NCBI GenBank assembly: GCA_964527995.1
Contig: CAZGRP010000012.1
Span: forward strand, 21,234-85,233
Source: CAZGRP01 sp964527995
GTDB taxonomy: Bacteria > Zhuqueibacterota > Zhuqueibacteria > Oceanimicrobiales > CAZGRP01
Length of the DNA stretch: 64,000 nucleotides
Reading direction: 5' to 3'
Shown: positions 9,717 to 19,152 of the stretch, in pieces
Position numbering within the stretch: the first letter of the stretch is position 1
Layout: every line of letters begins with the position of its first letter
Notes under the pieces: model-generated
Database searches by the model: none
Seen by the model: the letters and a program-made list of their open reading frames with translations, nothing else
Told to the model about the DNA's origin: nothing
Position numbers and translations under genes: made by a program

Positions 9717-10760
9717 CTATGGCTTTTGCTTCAAGGCTCGATTCACCCGCGCCAGCTCGATCAGCAAGCGTTCGAGTTGACGCGTGTATTCTTCCTGGGG
9801 AAGGGAATTCTTGCGGGCTTTGAGGGCGGATATCTGTTTCTCGAGGACAAGCTTACGCACCTGCAGGGAGTCAGCGCGAGTGGAGGTACCCTGCTGCAGA
9901 CGCTCGACAGCCTGCTGTAATTCGCGGGAAGGCGGTTCGAGATAGAGGCTGGCGGCCCAGCGGCCGATTTTTTCTGCGGCATCGGGGTTGGCCGAACCCT
10001 TTCCCTCGCCGGTGTCGTCCAGCAACGGGTGTTCGGCACGCAGGCGACGCTGATCGTCGTACCACTTCACCAGTGCTGCCTGGGCGTGCTCGAACGCTTC
10101 GAGGATGGAGATGCGGCCGTTCTTGTCCGTGTCGGCATCCGGCGCCAGCAAAGCATCCACGAAGAAGTCACCGAAATGGGTCGCATACGCCTCCTGGCCG
10201 TTGCGGGTGGCGGTGATCACCACGCGGCCGCGGCGGCTCACCTTGTCGATGAACGGACCGCTGGCCGAGGCGGCATTCACCAGGATGATCGTTCCGGCCT
10301 CGACCTGATCCAACATTTGGCCAAAGTCGATATCGCGCAGATCGGGCCCGACCAGGTTGAACTTGGCCCACTCCCCGTCGAAGCTGCCATGGCCGGTGAG
10401 GAAGACGAAAAGCTGATCGTTCTGAGACAAGCGCGACGAGAGTTCGGCGAACACCTTGCGGATTTCTGCCGCTGTAGCTTTGCCATCGACTCGCTGCGGG
10501 TCGCGACCGGGATCTTCGGCGAGAAAATAGACTGCGCTATCGTCGTAGCCAAGCTTCCCGACCAACAGGTCGTAGAGTCGCGATGCCTGCTCCCAGAAAC
10601 GATCGGAGTACTCTTTTTCGCCGCCAAGCCCGGCAACAATAACGGCGTAGCGCTTACCAAGCTCGGGCTGGGCCGAAGATAGGGCCGGCACAAGCAGGAG
10701 CGCTCCAGCGGCGAGCAGCAGTCTGGCAACCCGGGAAGAGCTCATGCGTAGCGAAGTCAT
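9717..10760 (-). CDS. secreted caspase-like (C13/C14-fold) protein with EF-hand loop, nucleophile position Ser
   Basis: About 347 residues with an N-terminal signal peptide (hydrophobic run ending PALSSAQ), so it should act in the periplasm or outside. The start at 10760 follows GGGAG by 7 nt; an ATG six codons upstream is possible. The caspase/legumain-type fold shows in the beta-strand-His motif FLTGHGSF (His codon 10389-10391) and the second strand ending NAASASG. There the catalytic Cys of the canonical DAC-x-SG motif is a Ser (codon 10266-10268), so it is probably not a normal Cys protease. A textbook EF-hand loop follows, D-x-D-x-D-x-N-G-x-I-x-x-x-E, suggesting calcium binding. The C-terminal 80 residues look helical. 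It lies downstream of the MoxR/VWA operon on the same strand, with a 234-bp gap. Confidence 0.72.
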   Translation of the reverse strand: MTSLRMSSSRVARLLLAAGALLLVPALSSAQPELGKRYAVIVAGLGGEKEYSDRFWEQASRLYDLLVGKLGYDDSAVYFLAEDPGRDPQRVDGKATAAEIRKVFAELSSRLSQNDQLFVFLTGHGSFDGEWAKFNLVGPDLRDIDFGQMLDQVEAGTIILVNAASASGPFIDKVSRRGRVVITATRNGQEAYATHFGDFFVDALLAPDADTDKNGRISILEAFEHAQAALVKWYDDQRRLRAEHPLLDDTGEGKGSANPDAAEKIGRWAASLYLEPPSRELQQAVERLQQGTSTRADSLQVRKLVLEKQISALKARKNSLPQEEYTRQLERLLIELARVNRALKQKP

Positions 10761-10994
10761 TTCGTCGCTCCCATCCAAGGTCTACGATCCCACCAGTGAC
10801 GAGATGAAGGGCCAGAGTATGGCAAGGAACTCAGCGTATCGGCCTGGCTGGTCTTCCACATGCACCGCGCCGAGTGACGCGAAAGAGACATCATCGGCTT
10901 CATGGCGGTCTGCGAAGAGGTGGTCATAGAATCTGCTCCATTGAGCCTATGAGCCCAGAGTAGGCGGCCGCCCCCGGCCTGGAAAGCTTACTCC

Positions 10995-13298
10995 TCACGA
11001 CAGCCCCTTGCTCCGCCGCACAAACCACTCCACCGAAAGAAACAGGACCACGAGCACGAAGATCACCGGCGCATCCCAGAGATCTTTCACCACGATCTTG
11101 GAATAGGAACTTTGCATCACGGAAATCTCCTCCGGCAGCCTGCTTGCCTCATCGGCCGTATAGTAGCGACCGCCGGTTAGTTCCGCCAGCCGCCGCAACA
11201 GCCCTTCCTGCAGATCGGGATGGGTGAACTCATCCTTCGCTGCCTCGGCGAAGAAGGCAGTTTCGGAAGTCCCCAACTCCCTGCCGTCGTTGGCGCGGGC
11301 CTCCACTTTCACGAGATACATCCCCGGCTGTGCCGGGACGATGGCGGCCTCGAAGCTGCCGCTGCTCCGGGAAGACCAACGAAGAGGAACCTCGATGATG
11401 CTACTGTCTGGCCGGGTCACCACGGCGCTCACTTCGGCGTCTCGGAGCGGCGTGTAGGTGCTGTCACGCACATCCACATGCACGGCAGCTTCTTCTCCCA
11501 GGGAAAACGTTTCCCTATCCAGCGAGGCGATCACGGGGTCAGGAGCGGAGAGAGCCAGCCAGCGCAGCGCCTGCCGCCAGAAGCGCTCCTGCGAAAAGTC
11601 GTCGTGCGGCATCAGCATCTGCCAGCGCCAGGAACTCGGGCTGGCGAACACCATCGTGCGGCCACGGCCGTAGCGCTGTATGGCGACGATGATCTTCGGG
11701 CTGTCGCTGCGGTGCAGGGGGTGCGTGGCCAGAACAGTGGCCCCTGGCTTGGCAGTGCCGAGCTGGTTGAATCCCTCCAGCTCGGGGAGGCTATCCCAGA
11801 GCCGCTCGTTCTCCACGTCGTCGGAAGAAAGGCGCATGATGGGGCTGAGAAAACCTTGCGGCGTAAGCTGCAGGCGAAACTTGTCTCCGAAGGCAAGGTT
11901 GCCGCGACGGTCATGCCCGTTTGTGCCGTTGGAGTGACCGTTTGTTCCTTCAAGGCGTAGGTTCACAGGCAAGGCGTCGGCGATGGGCGTCTGCTGATAA
12001 CCGCCCAGAGCGAACGTGCTATCGCCGCCGAGCATGAGGAGGCCGCCGCCGCGCTCTGCCACGAACTCTGTGATCAGCTCAAGCTGGCGCTGGCTGAAGA
12101 AGCGCGCCGGCACATTCCCCAATACCAGAGCCTGGTATCTGAACAGGCTGGCCCGATCGGAGGGGAAGCCGTCGCGCAGCTCGTCTTGATCCTCAACACC
12201 CTGGCGGTAAAATTTGTTCGGCCCCGTCCGTAACAACGACACGATCTGGATACTTTCGTCGTCATCGAAAGCCCGGCGGAAGAACTTGAACTCCGGCCTC
12301 GGATAACCCTCGATGTAGAGGACACGAGCCCGGCGTGGCCGGTTATCGACAAGGAAACTCTGCGAGTTGTTGGCCTCGATGACCTCGTTTTTGGCACCGC
12401 TGACTCGAAGCGTGTATTTGCTGTACCCTTTGCGCACCGGCGAAAACTGCAGGGTGGCCCGGGTGGCGCGTCCCTGCAGTGTCACCAGCTTTCGCTGCAG
12501 CACTCGCCGGCCATCGCGCAGCTCCAGCGTCACCGTCTCGCCGTCGAAGCCCCTTTGGGTCAACAGAGCCGAAACCTCAACCACGGCGTTCTCGGTAACC
12601 GATTTCGCCGAGCTGACCTTGGTCAAACTAAGATCGCGGTCGATTTTGCTGCCGATCCCGACGGTGAAAAGCTGGATGCCGCGCGAGGCAAGAGCTGCTG
12701 CAGTCTGCAGCGGGTCCTTGTCGCCGGTGTGGGCGCCGTCGGTAAGCATCACCACAGCCGAGACGCCCGAGGCGGTTTGCTCGGCGGCGTACGCCAGCGC
12801 CGCCGCCAGGTCGGTTTTCTCTCCCCCAAACGACAGCTCTTCGGGGCTTCCGAGAGGGCGAACGAAGGAGGAAAAGCGGTACGGTTGCACTCTGAAATTG
12901 ATCGCCAGAGACGCCAGCAGACCGTGGTTGCCGTCGCCCAAAATGCGGCGCAGCCGGTCGGCCCGGGTGGCGCCTGACTTGCCGTCCTCGATCTGCAGGC
13001 TCTGGGAGTCGTCGGCCAAAAGGATCACAGACCCTTTCTGGGGGATCACCGTGGAAATTCGGATAGCGGGTTTGACCAGGGCAAAGAGCAGCATCAGGAA
13101 TGCCAGGAAACGCAACGTCATCAGACCGCTGCGCCAGGCTGGCGACAGCGGTGCCGTGGTGCGCCGGTACGAATAGAAAAGCACCGCGAAGAGTCCCGCC
13201 AACACGATCAACAGGGCGACGAGTGAGGGCCACGCCTGCAGGACGAATTCTCCCTCACGGTAGACGACGGGACTGTATTTCAGCAGAAACTCGAACAT
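10995..13298 (-). CDS. membrane VWA-domain protein with amidotransferase-like middle domain
   Basis: A 767-residue protein with two N-terminal transmembrane helices (about 24-45 and 58-76). A von Willebrand A domain follows, with MIDAS motif DDSQS (Asp96, Ser98, Ser100) and a TDG motif near residue 190. A Rossmann-like 'glutamine amidotransferase-like' domain lies at about 330-450 (FVAERGGGLLMLGG), then an Ig-like region and a final helix (VIFVLVVLFLSVEWFV). Most of the protein should face the periplasm. It is the last gene of the MoxR operon. Proteins of this build are regular partners of MoxR and DUF58 genes; their substrate is unknown. Confidence 0.85.
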   Translation of the reverse strand: MFEFLLKYSPVVYREGEFVLQAWPSLVALLIVLAGLFAVLFYSYRRTTAPLSPAWRSGLMTLRFLAFLMLLFALVKPAIRISTVIPQKGSVILLADDSQSLQIEDGKSGATRADRLRRILGDGNHGLLASLAINFRVQPYRFSSFVRPLGSPEELSFGGEKTDLAAALAYAAEQTASGVSAVVMLTDGAHTGDKDPLQTAAALASRGIQLFTVGIGSKIDRDLSLTKVSSAKSVTENAVVEVSALLTQRGFDGETVTLELRDGRRVLQRKLVTLQGRATRATLQFSPVRKGYSKYTLRVSGAKNEVIEANNSQSFLVDNRPRRARVLYIEGYPRPEFKFFRRAFDDDESIQIVSLLRTGPNKFYRQGVEDQDELRDGFPSDRASLFRYQALVLGNVPARFFSQRQLELITEFVAERGGGLLMLGGDSTFALGGYQQTPIADALPVNLRLEGTNGHSNGTNGHDRRGNLAFGDKFRLQLTPQGFLSPIMRLSSDDVENERLWDSLPELEGFNQLGTAKPGATVLATHPLHRSDSPKIIVAIQRYGRGRTMVFASPSSWRWQMLMPHDDFSQERFWRQALRWLALSAPDPVIASLDRETFSLGEEAAVHVDVRDSTYTPLRDAEVSAVVTRPDSSIIEVPLRWSSRSSGSFEAAIVPAQPGMYLVKVEARANDGRELGTSETAFFAEAAKDEFTHPDLQEGLLRRLAELTGGRYYTADEASRLPEEISVMQSSYSKIVVKDLWDAPVIFVLVVLFLSVEWFVRRSKGLS

Positions 13299-13344
13299 TC
13301 CTTATTCAGACCAAGTGACGGTTCGATCAGGCAGAATCGGGCCA

Positions 13345-16300
13345 CTAGGGCCGCCGTTTTCCTTTTGACAGGGCTTCATAGTACTTTTCGACGTACTCCC
13401 GATATTCGGCCGGCACCTTTTCCTCTCTGGTAAAAAAGAGCTTCTCCTTCGACTCCATCAATTGCAGACGCTGCTCGATCTCGGCCTCGAACTCCCTCAA
13501 AGGCACCAGGATGCGTTTCTCGACATCACGCAATCGCTCCGGACTGCCGCCGCGGAAGTTGCGCACCATCCCGCTCCATTCGCTTAGCAGCTTTCTGAAG
13601 TCGTCGTGCAGGGAGGTGTCGACCCGTACCGACTCACCGATGGTGCGCAGATCGCCGAGGCCGCGCCACAGGCTCTCGCGCAGCTTCTCAAGGTCTTTCC
13701 GGCTCAGGCGCTCGTTCGAAAGCGATCCCTGCGACGGAATGTCGCTGCCTGAGGAAGTCTGCTGTCCTCCCTGTTGTCCACTTTGGCTGCGGTTACCTGT
13801 TTCACCCTGGCGGCTCTCCGCACCACGCCTTCGGTCGCGTTGCCTCTCGGCCAGCGCCTGTGGCTGTGGTTTTTTCTGTGCCGATCGGGTCAGCGATTCG
13901 AGCTGGTCACGCAGGGACCGCGTGCGATCCAAGGCCTGCTGAAGTCGCTCCTGGTCCGAGGCGGCCAGCAGGTCGCGGGCGCCTTGCAGATCGCGCGCCA
14001 GCCGGCTGAGATCCCGCTGGGTTATCTTCTCCAACTCGGTGGCGGACGCGAGGCGTTGCTGCTCGAGCAAGGCTTCCGACTCGGCCATTCGTTCGCTCAA
14101 CCGGTCTTCCTCGATTCGACGCGCCAGGCGCCGCAGTTCGCGGGACAGTTCCGATTTGGCCTGTCGTGCCGTGAGCGCAGCCTCCCGAAGTTCCTTTTCG
14201 ATCTCCTGGGTATCGCGTCGCATGGCTCGCTTAGCCGCCGCCAGAGCCTGGCTGGCCTCACGGCGGCGTTGTGTGCTGTCGTCGCGCGCCAGTGCCTGCA
14301 GCTCGCGCAGCAGCCGATCCTCCTGATTCTGCAACTGATTCAGCCGATCCTGGAGGCGGTCCAGCCTCTGCGCCAGCGATCGTTTCTGCCCTTGCTGCAG
14401 TTGTTGTTCCAGGCGCCGCAGCCGATCGAGCGCCTTGGATCCTTTGGCCGCAGCACGATCGGGATCGAGCTGGCGCAGGCTGTTGCTGGCGTTGCTCATC
14501 TCACTGGCCGCCTGGCGCAGGTCTTCGGTGGTGCTGCCCGACAGGCTTTCACTGCTGCGGCGCAACTGGTCCATCTGCCGGGCAAGGCGCTGAGCATCGC
14601 GGTTGAGTTGCTCTTGCCGCCGTCGCAACTGGTCGATTTGCCGCCGCCTCTCCTCGGGCGAAAGCTTGCGCCGGGCCAGGTCGCGGTTGGCGCGGTTCAG
14701 TTGCTCCTGGCGGCGTGCCAGTTCTTTGACCTTCTGCAAAGCCTTGTCGAGTTCGGCTTCGGCTTTCTGCGATTGCTGCTGTTGCAGCGTCTCATAGCGA
14801 TTGTCGATCTTATCGAGTTCTTCCTGGAAAAGCTGGGCCAGCTCCTGGGCGGTAGCGATCTGGGCCCCGCTGGATGCGCTCGCTCTGGCCAGTTGGCGCC
14901 GGCGGTTTTCCGCCTCCGCTCGCAGCAAGAAGTGGTAGGCTTCCTTTTCAGGACCCTGGGCGGCAGCAAGATCGCCGTCATCGAGTTTCTTTTCCGCCCG
15001 CTGCATGGCTACGGAGGCGCTGCTCAGATACTCCATGATCTTGCCGCCTTTTTCAGCCGAGAAGATGGAGCGCTCCTGCATCCTGTCGACGATGTTGTCG
15101 ACACCTTCGCGCAGGTTCTTCTGAGTGGTGGCCAGCGCCTGGCGTGCCTCCTCGAAAGCGTCTTCGCTCAGGCGTTCTCGCCGGCGCTCCAGCTTCCAGG
15201 TGGCTGTGATGATCTCCTTCTGGGTGACCGCGAGCTGGAACTGGCTGCCGCCCTGCATGCCGCCCCCCTGCTGCGCCACCGCCCGAAAGAACTCCTGCTC
15301 GAACGGGCGCACTTCGAGAAAATAGATGTCGGTGTCAATCGTGCGCTCGGCACCACCGGCAGTGCGGTCCGCCGCCTCGACGAAGTACGACAGGAAGTCA
15401 CCAGGCTTCACCCCAAGGTCCTCGAGGAAGAACGTGTATTCCGCCGTCAGGCGAGCACCCGCCTCCTTTGCCAGCGTGTCGATCTTGCCTTTCGCGAGCA
15501 GATCCACGGTCACAAGAGCGCCGTCATTCAGCGAGTAGGTCAGTTTCAGCGAAGCCAGCCCGAAGTCGTCAGCGACTTCGACGCGCACCGGCACCTCCTC
15601 GATCTCTGTCGCTTTGCGGTCCGCTCCAGGCCTCAGCAGGGTCAGTTGCGGCGGCTCGTCCGGAATGACGTTGATGTAGTATTCCGGGTCGCCGACACTG
15701 CGCACGCCCCCGTCATCCCACACGGAGAAGCGGTAGAAACCGTCCTTTTCCACCTTGAAGGTCGCCACCGCCACCGTGTCGGCCTGGATTCTCGCCTTGA
15801 GACGGCGGGAGTCGCCGACGCGCAACTCACCGCCGGCCACGGGCCGGTCGGTGATCGCCCGAACTGTGACAGACGTCCCCGCCGGTGCCCAAATGTCGCC
15901 GCCATCGCGCTCGAACTTTGGCTGCAGTCGGGCATAATCGGGGAAGCGGTAGGTGAGGTCGAGGCGAAGCACCCGCGGTGGATCGAAGACCGACAGCGTG
16001 TAAATCTCCGAGAGCAGTTCGCCGGCTTTCACGTAGTAGCGGATCGGCTCTTCGATGTCCAAAACGTTGAAGACGAAGCGGTTGGGCTGCTCCGTCACTT
16101 CCATCTCGGCCTTCTGCCAGCTTGTGTCATTGCTGCTGAAATAGAAGGTCACTGCCTCAGGCTGCAGCCCGGTGATCTGCGCCGAGACCATCTCCTGGGA
16201 TCCACGCGGCACTTTCTTGTTTCCGGGCGCAACGAGAATGCCCGGCTCGGTTCTCGGGTTTGGAGTCTGCCAGGGTCGCGTGATGCGGCGCATCTCGAGG

Positions 16301-16818
16301 CCATGCAGGCGGAGCTGAGGAAGCAGGTAGCTCAAGACCACGATCACAGCCACCGCCGAGGCCAGGCTGAGCCAAGCCGTGCCTTTGCCCGAAATCGTAC
16401 CCCCGAAATTGACCGAGGATGTACGCAACGCGGCGTCCTGGATGAGCCGATTCAGCAATTTCGGCGAGGCCCAGGAGGGTGCCTGGTCGCCGAACTCCAC
16501 CGCCGTCACCAGCCGGTCCTCAAGCTCTGGATGATGTTCTTCGATGTGGCGAGCGATGCGGTCGAAAGAGGGACGATGGCGCAGGGGGCGCACGAGAGCA
16601 TACCAGAAGAGCCACACCACGACCGCCGCGCTGGCAGCCAGGAGGGCGATACGAACCCCTTCCGGCAAGAGGAGGCGCCAGTCGAGGAAGGCCGTGATCG
16701 CCAGCGTCAGTCCGATCGTCAGCAAGGTGAGCGACAGCCATCGGATGACGACGAGGCGCCGCCACTTCCAGTAGGTCCACTCGATGCGGCGCTTCAATTC
16801 GCGAAATTCATAGTCCAT
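13345..16818 (-). CDS. DUF4175-like membrane protein with very long coiled coil
   Basis: About 1157 residues. Two N-terminal membrane helices (about 25-70) and a third near 155 are followed by beta-rich periplasmic repeats (about 190-470). A Gln/Arg/Glu-rich coiled-coil stretch then runs over roughly 500 residues (about 540-1050). The start at 16818 follows GAGGG by 7 nt. The layout matches proteins annotated DUF4175 that lie beside MoxR/VWA genes in FCB bacteria and planctomycete-like groups. The coiled coil is long enough to span much of the periplasm, so a scaffolding or tethering role is plausible but unproven. It lies 46 bp upstream of the terminal VWA gene. Confidence 0.8.
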   Translation of the reverse strand: MDYEFRELKRRIEWTYWKWRRLVVIRWLSLTLLTIGLTLAITAFLDWRLLLPEGVRIALLAASAAVVVWLFWYALVRPLRHRPSFDRIARHIEEHHPELEDRLVTAVEFGDQAPSWASPKLLNRLIQDAALRTSSVNFGGTISGKGTAWLSLASAVAVIVVLSYLLPQLRLHGLEMRRITRPWQTPNPRTEPGILVAPGNKKVPRGSQEMVSAQITGLQPEAVTFYFSSNDTSWQKAEMEVTEQPNRFVFNVLDIEEPIRYYVKAGELLSEIYTLSVFDPPRVLRLDLTYRFPDYARLQPKFERDGGDIWAPAGTSVTVRAITDRPVAGGELRVGDSRRLKARIQADTVAVATFKVEKDGFYRFSVWDDGGVRSVGDPEYYINVIPDEPPQLTLLRPGADRKATEIEEVPVRVEVADDFGLASLKLTYSLNDGALVTVDLLAKGKIDTLAKEAGARLTAEYTFFLEDLGVKPGDFLSYFVEAADRTAGGAERTIDTDIYFLEVRPFEQEFFRAVAQQGGGMQGGSQFQLAVTQKEIITATWKLERRRERLSEDAFEEARQALATTQKNLREGVDNIVDRMQERSIFSAEKGGKIMEYLSSASVAMQRAEKKLDDGDLAAAQGPEKEAYHFLLRAEAENRRRQLARASASSGAQIATAQELAQLFQEELDKIDNRYETLQQQQSQKAEAELDKALQKVKELARRQEQLNRANRDLARRKLSPEERRRQIDQLRRRQEQLNRDAQRLARQMDQLRRSSESLSGSTTEDLRQAASEMSNASNSLRQLDPDRAAAKGSKALDRLRRLEQQLQQGQKRSLAQRLDRLQDRLNQLQNQEDRLLRELQALARDDSTQRRREASQALAAAKRAMRRDTQEIEKELREAALTARQAKSELSRELRRLARRIEEDRLSERMAESEALLEQQRLASATELEKITQRDLSRLARDLQGARDLLAASDQERLQQALDRTRSLRDQLESLTRSAQKKPQPQALAERQRDRRRGAESRQGETGNRSQSGQQGGQQTSSGSDIPSQGSLSNERLSRKDLEKLRESLWRGLGDLRTIGESVRVDTSLHDDFRKLLSEWSGMVRNFRGGSPERLRDVEKRILVPLREFEAEIEQRLQLMESKEKLFFTREEKVPAEYREYVEKYYEALSKGKRRP

Positions 16819-16860
16819 GGCATGACCCTCTTGCAAGCTCCGTGACAGCCGCCAACGCAG

Positions 16861-18945
16861 TCAGCGGTAGGTGCGGTTGGCCAGGAATCCTTCGCCGATC
16901 AGGAGCACTACCACTGTGACCAGCAGATAGCGCCAGAGTCCCTGGCGCTTCTCCATCTCTTTTTGCACGGCCTCAGACGTGCCGGTCAAACCGGCACTCG
17001 CAAGCTCCGTGTCGGCGCTGCTGAACCGATCGACGAAGGCCTCTGGGTCGAGCGGATGGGGGACGGCTTCTTCTGGATCGACGTTGACAGCGATGTGGCG
17101 GCGCTCCGGCCCGACCCTTATCTCATAGATGCCGGGCTCGTGCGTGCCATTGAAATAGGTGGCATCCGCTGCCAGCACAATCTCCTTGCCCGAAGGGGTG
17201 AGCACGCGGCGCTGGCTCGATGCTCCCTCGGCCGCGGTTGGCAGCATCACCGGCTGACCGACCAGGTAGGAAGCCTGTTCACCTTCCGGCGGCGCCAGGT
17301 ACCTTGCCATCTCGTAGAGAAAGGGCAGGAAGAGCGGTTGCACCGGCAGGTCGTTCCATTCGTTGTCGATCGTACTCGTGAACAGCAACACCTTGCCCTC
17401 CCCGGCGGATCGTTCCAGCAGGGCGGGAGCGCCATCGTCGAAGCGAGCCAAAACCTCGCTGCCCGGTAAAGGCGTCACCTGGTAGTACTGGTAGAAATGC
17501 GCCGTTGCCAGGTCGCCGGAGCCCGGATCGGCAAAGGCCTGGAAAACCGGGTGGTAGTACTCGACCTGGGCCAGCAGCACCGGGCGATCGCGCGACGGGG
17601 TTTCGAAATGAGGCCTGACGACGGTAGCCGGGGCCAGACTGCCGAAGACGCGGTTGAAATAGGCCGGATTGATGCGGTCTCCCAGGGTGATGAACAGACC
17701 GCCGCCTGTACGCACGAAACCCTCCAGCCGTTCTACCGCCCTGCGGTCCAGCACTTTGACGTTGGCCAGAAGAACGACCTGGTAGCCTGTCAGATTCTGC
17801 CGGGCAAGCTGGTTTGATGACACCGAAACAAAATCGAATGGACCGCCGCCAGGCAGGTTGAAGGCCCGATCCACGAAGAACAGCTCATCACGGCTGCTGT
17901 TTGCCTGAGGTTCGCCGTTGACTGCCAGTATGCGCACTTTGCCGCGGCCGCGGAGGACGAAGTAATAGCGGTCGTCCGCGGTCACCGAGCCGCTCAACGA
18001 AGCCACTTCCACGTAGCCCGTGAGAGTGCCGCTGCTTCGAGGAAAACGGTCGAAGGCCACAACACCCTCACCGTTTTCCTTGATCATGGCCTGCTTGCGC
18101 TGTACGACCTTGCCATTCACGACGAGATTGACTTTGAGCTTACGGCCGGCCAAAGGCGTGTTCCTGGCCGCCGCCGTACCATCGCTCACCCTCACTTGAG
18201 CCAGCAGATTGGCTTCGTCCTTGGTCGGCAGCTGAACGGCAGTCACTGCCGCATTCGCATTCCGACTGCCATGCACCGGCAGCGTCCGCAGCTGGATGCC
18301 CGGTGCCAACCGGTAGGTGGCCCCTTCGATCTCTTCCAGCGATCCTTCAAAGTCAGAGATCAGATAGACGACCTTTTCGGGAAAAAGAGAGCGCTGGAGA
18401 AGATTCTCGGCGGTCTGCAAGGCCTGCACGTAGCGCGTGCTACCGTAGGATGGCTGCAACCAGGAGGAGACCAGACCGGCGAGGGCCGCCGGATCGGCCG
18501 CCTCGTCCACCAGCACTTCGGAAGTCCCGGCAAAGCGGACGACGGCGACGAAATCACCCGGCCGGGCCGTCTCGAGGATCTTTTGGGCCTCTTGGGCAGC
18601 CCTTTGCAAGCGGTCGCCAGCGGACATACTCAGCGAGTGGTCCAGAAGCAACACCATGGCCTTGGGCGTCTCGGCGATCAGCCCGCCGGCGGGTACCTTC
18701 TGCAGGTATGGCCGCGCAAAGGCCAACGCCAGCAGTGAAATCGCCGTGATCCGCATGAGCAGCAGCAGCAACTGCCGCATCTTCTGGTGGCGCAGCGTTT
18801 TCCTGGGACTTGCTGCCAGAAAACGCACGGCTGCGAAGGGCACTTTTGCCGCCCGATTCCGCCGGAACAGGTGGATCAGGATGGGCAGGCTGGTGGCAGC
18901 CAGACCCCAGAGAAACAGACTATTCAGAAATGAAAGACCGAACAT
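16861..18945 (-). CDS. BatA N-terminal domain / VWA protein
   Basis: This 694-residue protein starts with the BatA-type double helix (FLNSLFLWGLAATSLPILIHLF, and a second helix at about 58-78). A VWA domain follows with intact MIDAS (DHSLS: Asp102, Ser104, Ser106; SDF near 190). A second alpha/beta domain with a GGLFITLGD loop, like that of the neighbouring VWA protein, lies at about 330-450, and a C-terminal membrane helix closes the protein. BatA-type proteins are membrane partners of MoxR ATPases in aerotolerance and respiratory-stress operons. The DUF58 gene lies 207 bp upstream across a TTTGCAC repeat, so the operon is not tightly packed here. Confidence 0.85.
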   Translation of the reverse strand: MFGLSFLNSLFLWGLAATSLPILIHLFRRNRAAKVPFAAVRFLAASPRKTLRHQKMRQLLLLLMRITAISLLALAFARPYLQKVPAGGLIAETPKAMVLLLDHSLSMSAGDRLQRAAQEAQKILETARPGDFVAVVRFAGTSEVLVDEAADPAALAGLVSSWLQPSYGSTRYVQALQTAENLLQRSLFPEKVVYLISDFEGSLEEIEGATYRLAPGIQLRTLPVHGSRNANAAVTAVQLPTKDEANLLAQVRVSDGTAAARNTPLAGRKLKVNLVVNGKVVQRKQAMIKENGEGVVAFDRFPRSSGTLTGYVEVASLSGSVTADDRYYFVLRGRGKVRILAVNGEPQANSSRDELFFVDRAFNLPGGGPFDFVSVSSNQLARQNLTGYQVVLLANVKVLDRRAVERLEGFVRTGGGLFITLGDRINPAYFNRVFGSLAPATVVRPHFETPSRDRPVLLAQVEYYHPVFQAFADPGSGDLATAHFYQYYQVTPLPGSEVLARFDDGAPALLERSAGEGKVLLFTSTIDNEWNDLPVQPLFLPFLYEMARYLAPPEGEQASYLVGQPVMLPTAAEGASSQRRVLTPSGKEIVLAADATYFNGTHEPGIYEIRVGPERRHIAVNVDPEEAVPHPLDPEAFVDRFSSADTELASAGLTGTSEAVQKEMEKRQGLWRYLLVTVVVLLIGEGFLANRTYR

Positions 18946-19095
18946 GACATGGCTGCGGTTATTGGACTAGCTCCGCATCAACTGGCGGTATCGCAGCATT
19001 GGCTTTGAGCACGAGCGACACCGCCGCACTGGAAAGCGCAAGGTACTGAGCGCCCTGGCCCACAGAACCCGCGGTTCACGGCCCTCCTCTCCATC

Positions 19096-19145
19096 TTCCA
19101 TTTTGCACTTTGCACTTTGCACTTTGCATTTTTCATTTTGCATTG
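19096..19145. repeat. tandem TTTGCAC repeat
   Basis: A run of TTTGCACT-like 7-mers followed by TTTGCATTTTTCATTTTGCA fills most of the gap between the DUF58 gene and the BatA/VWA gene. It is the same word family as the element at 2870-2990. The rest of the 207-bp gap shows no gene. Confidence 0.6.
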
Positions 19146-19152
19146 CCGACAA

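Noticed and set aside
13774..16845. A very long open frame on the plus strand opposite the DUF4175-like gene
   Set aside because: It mirrors the coding strand of a clearly recognisable protein; high G+C leaves long open frames on the opposite strand, and its translation has no recognisable domain.
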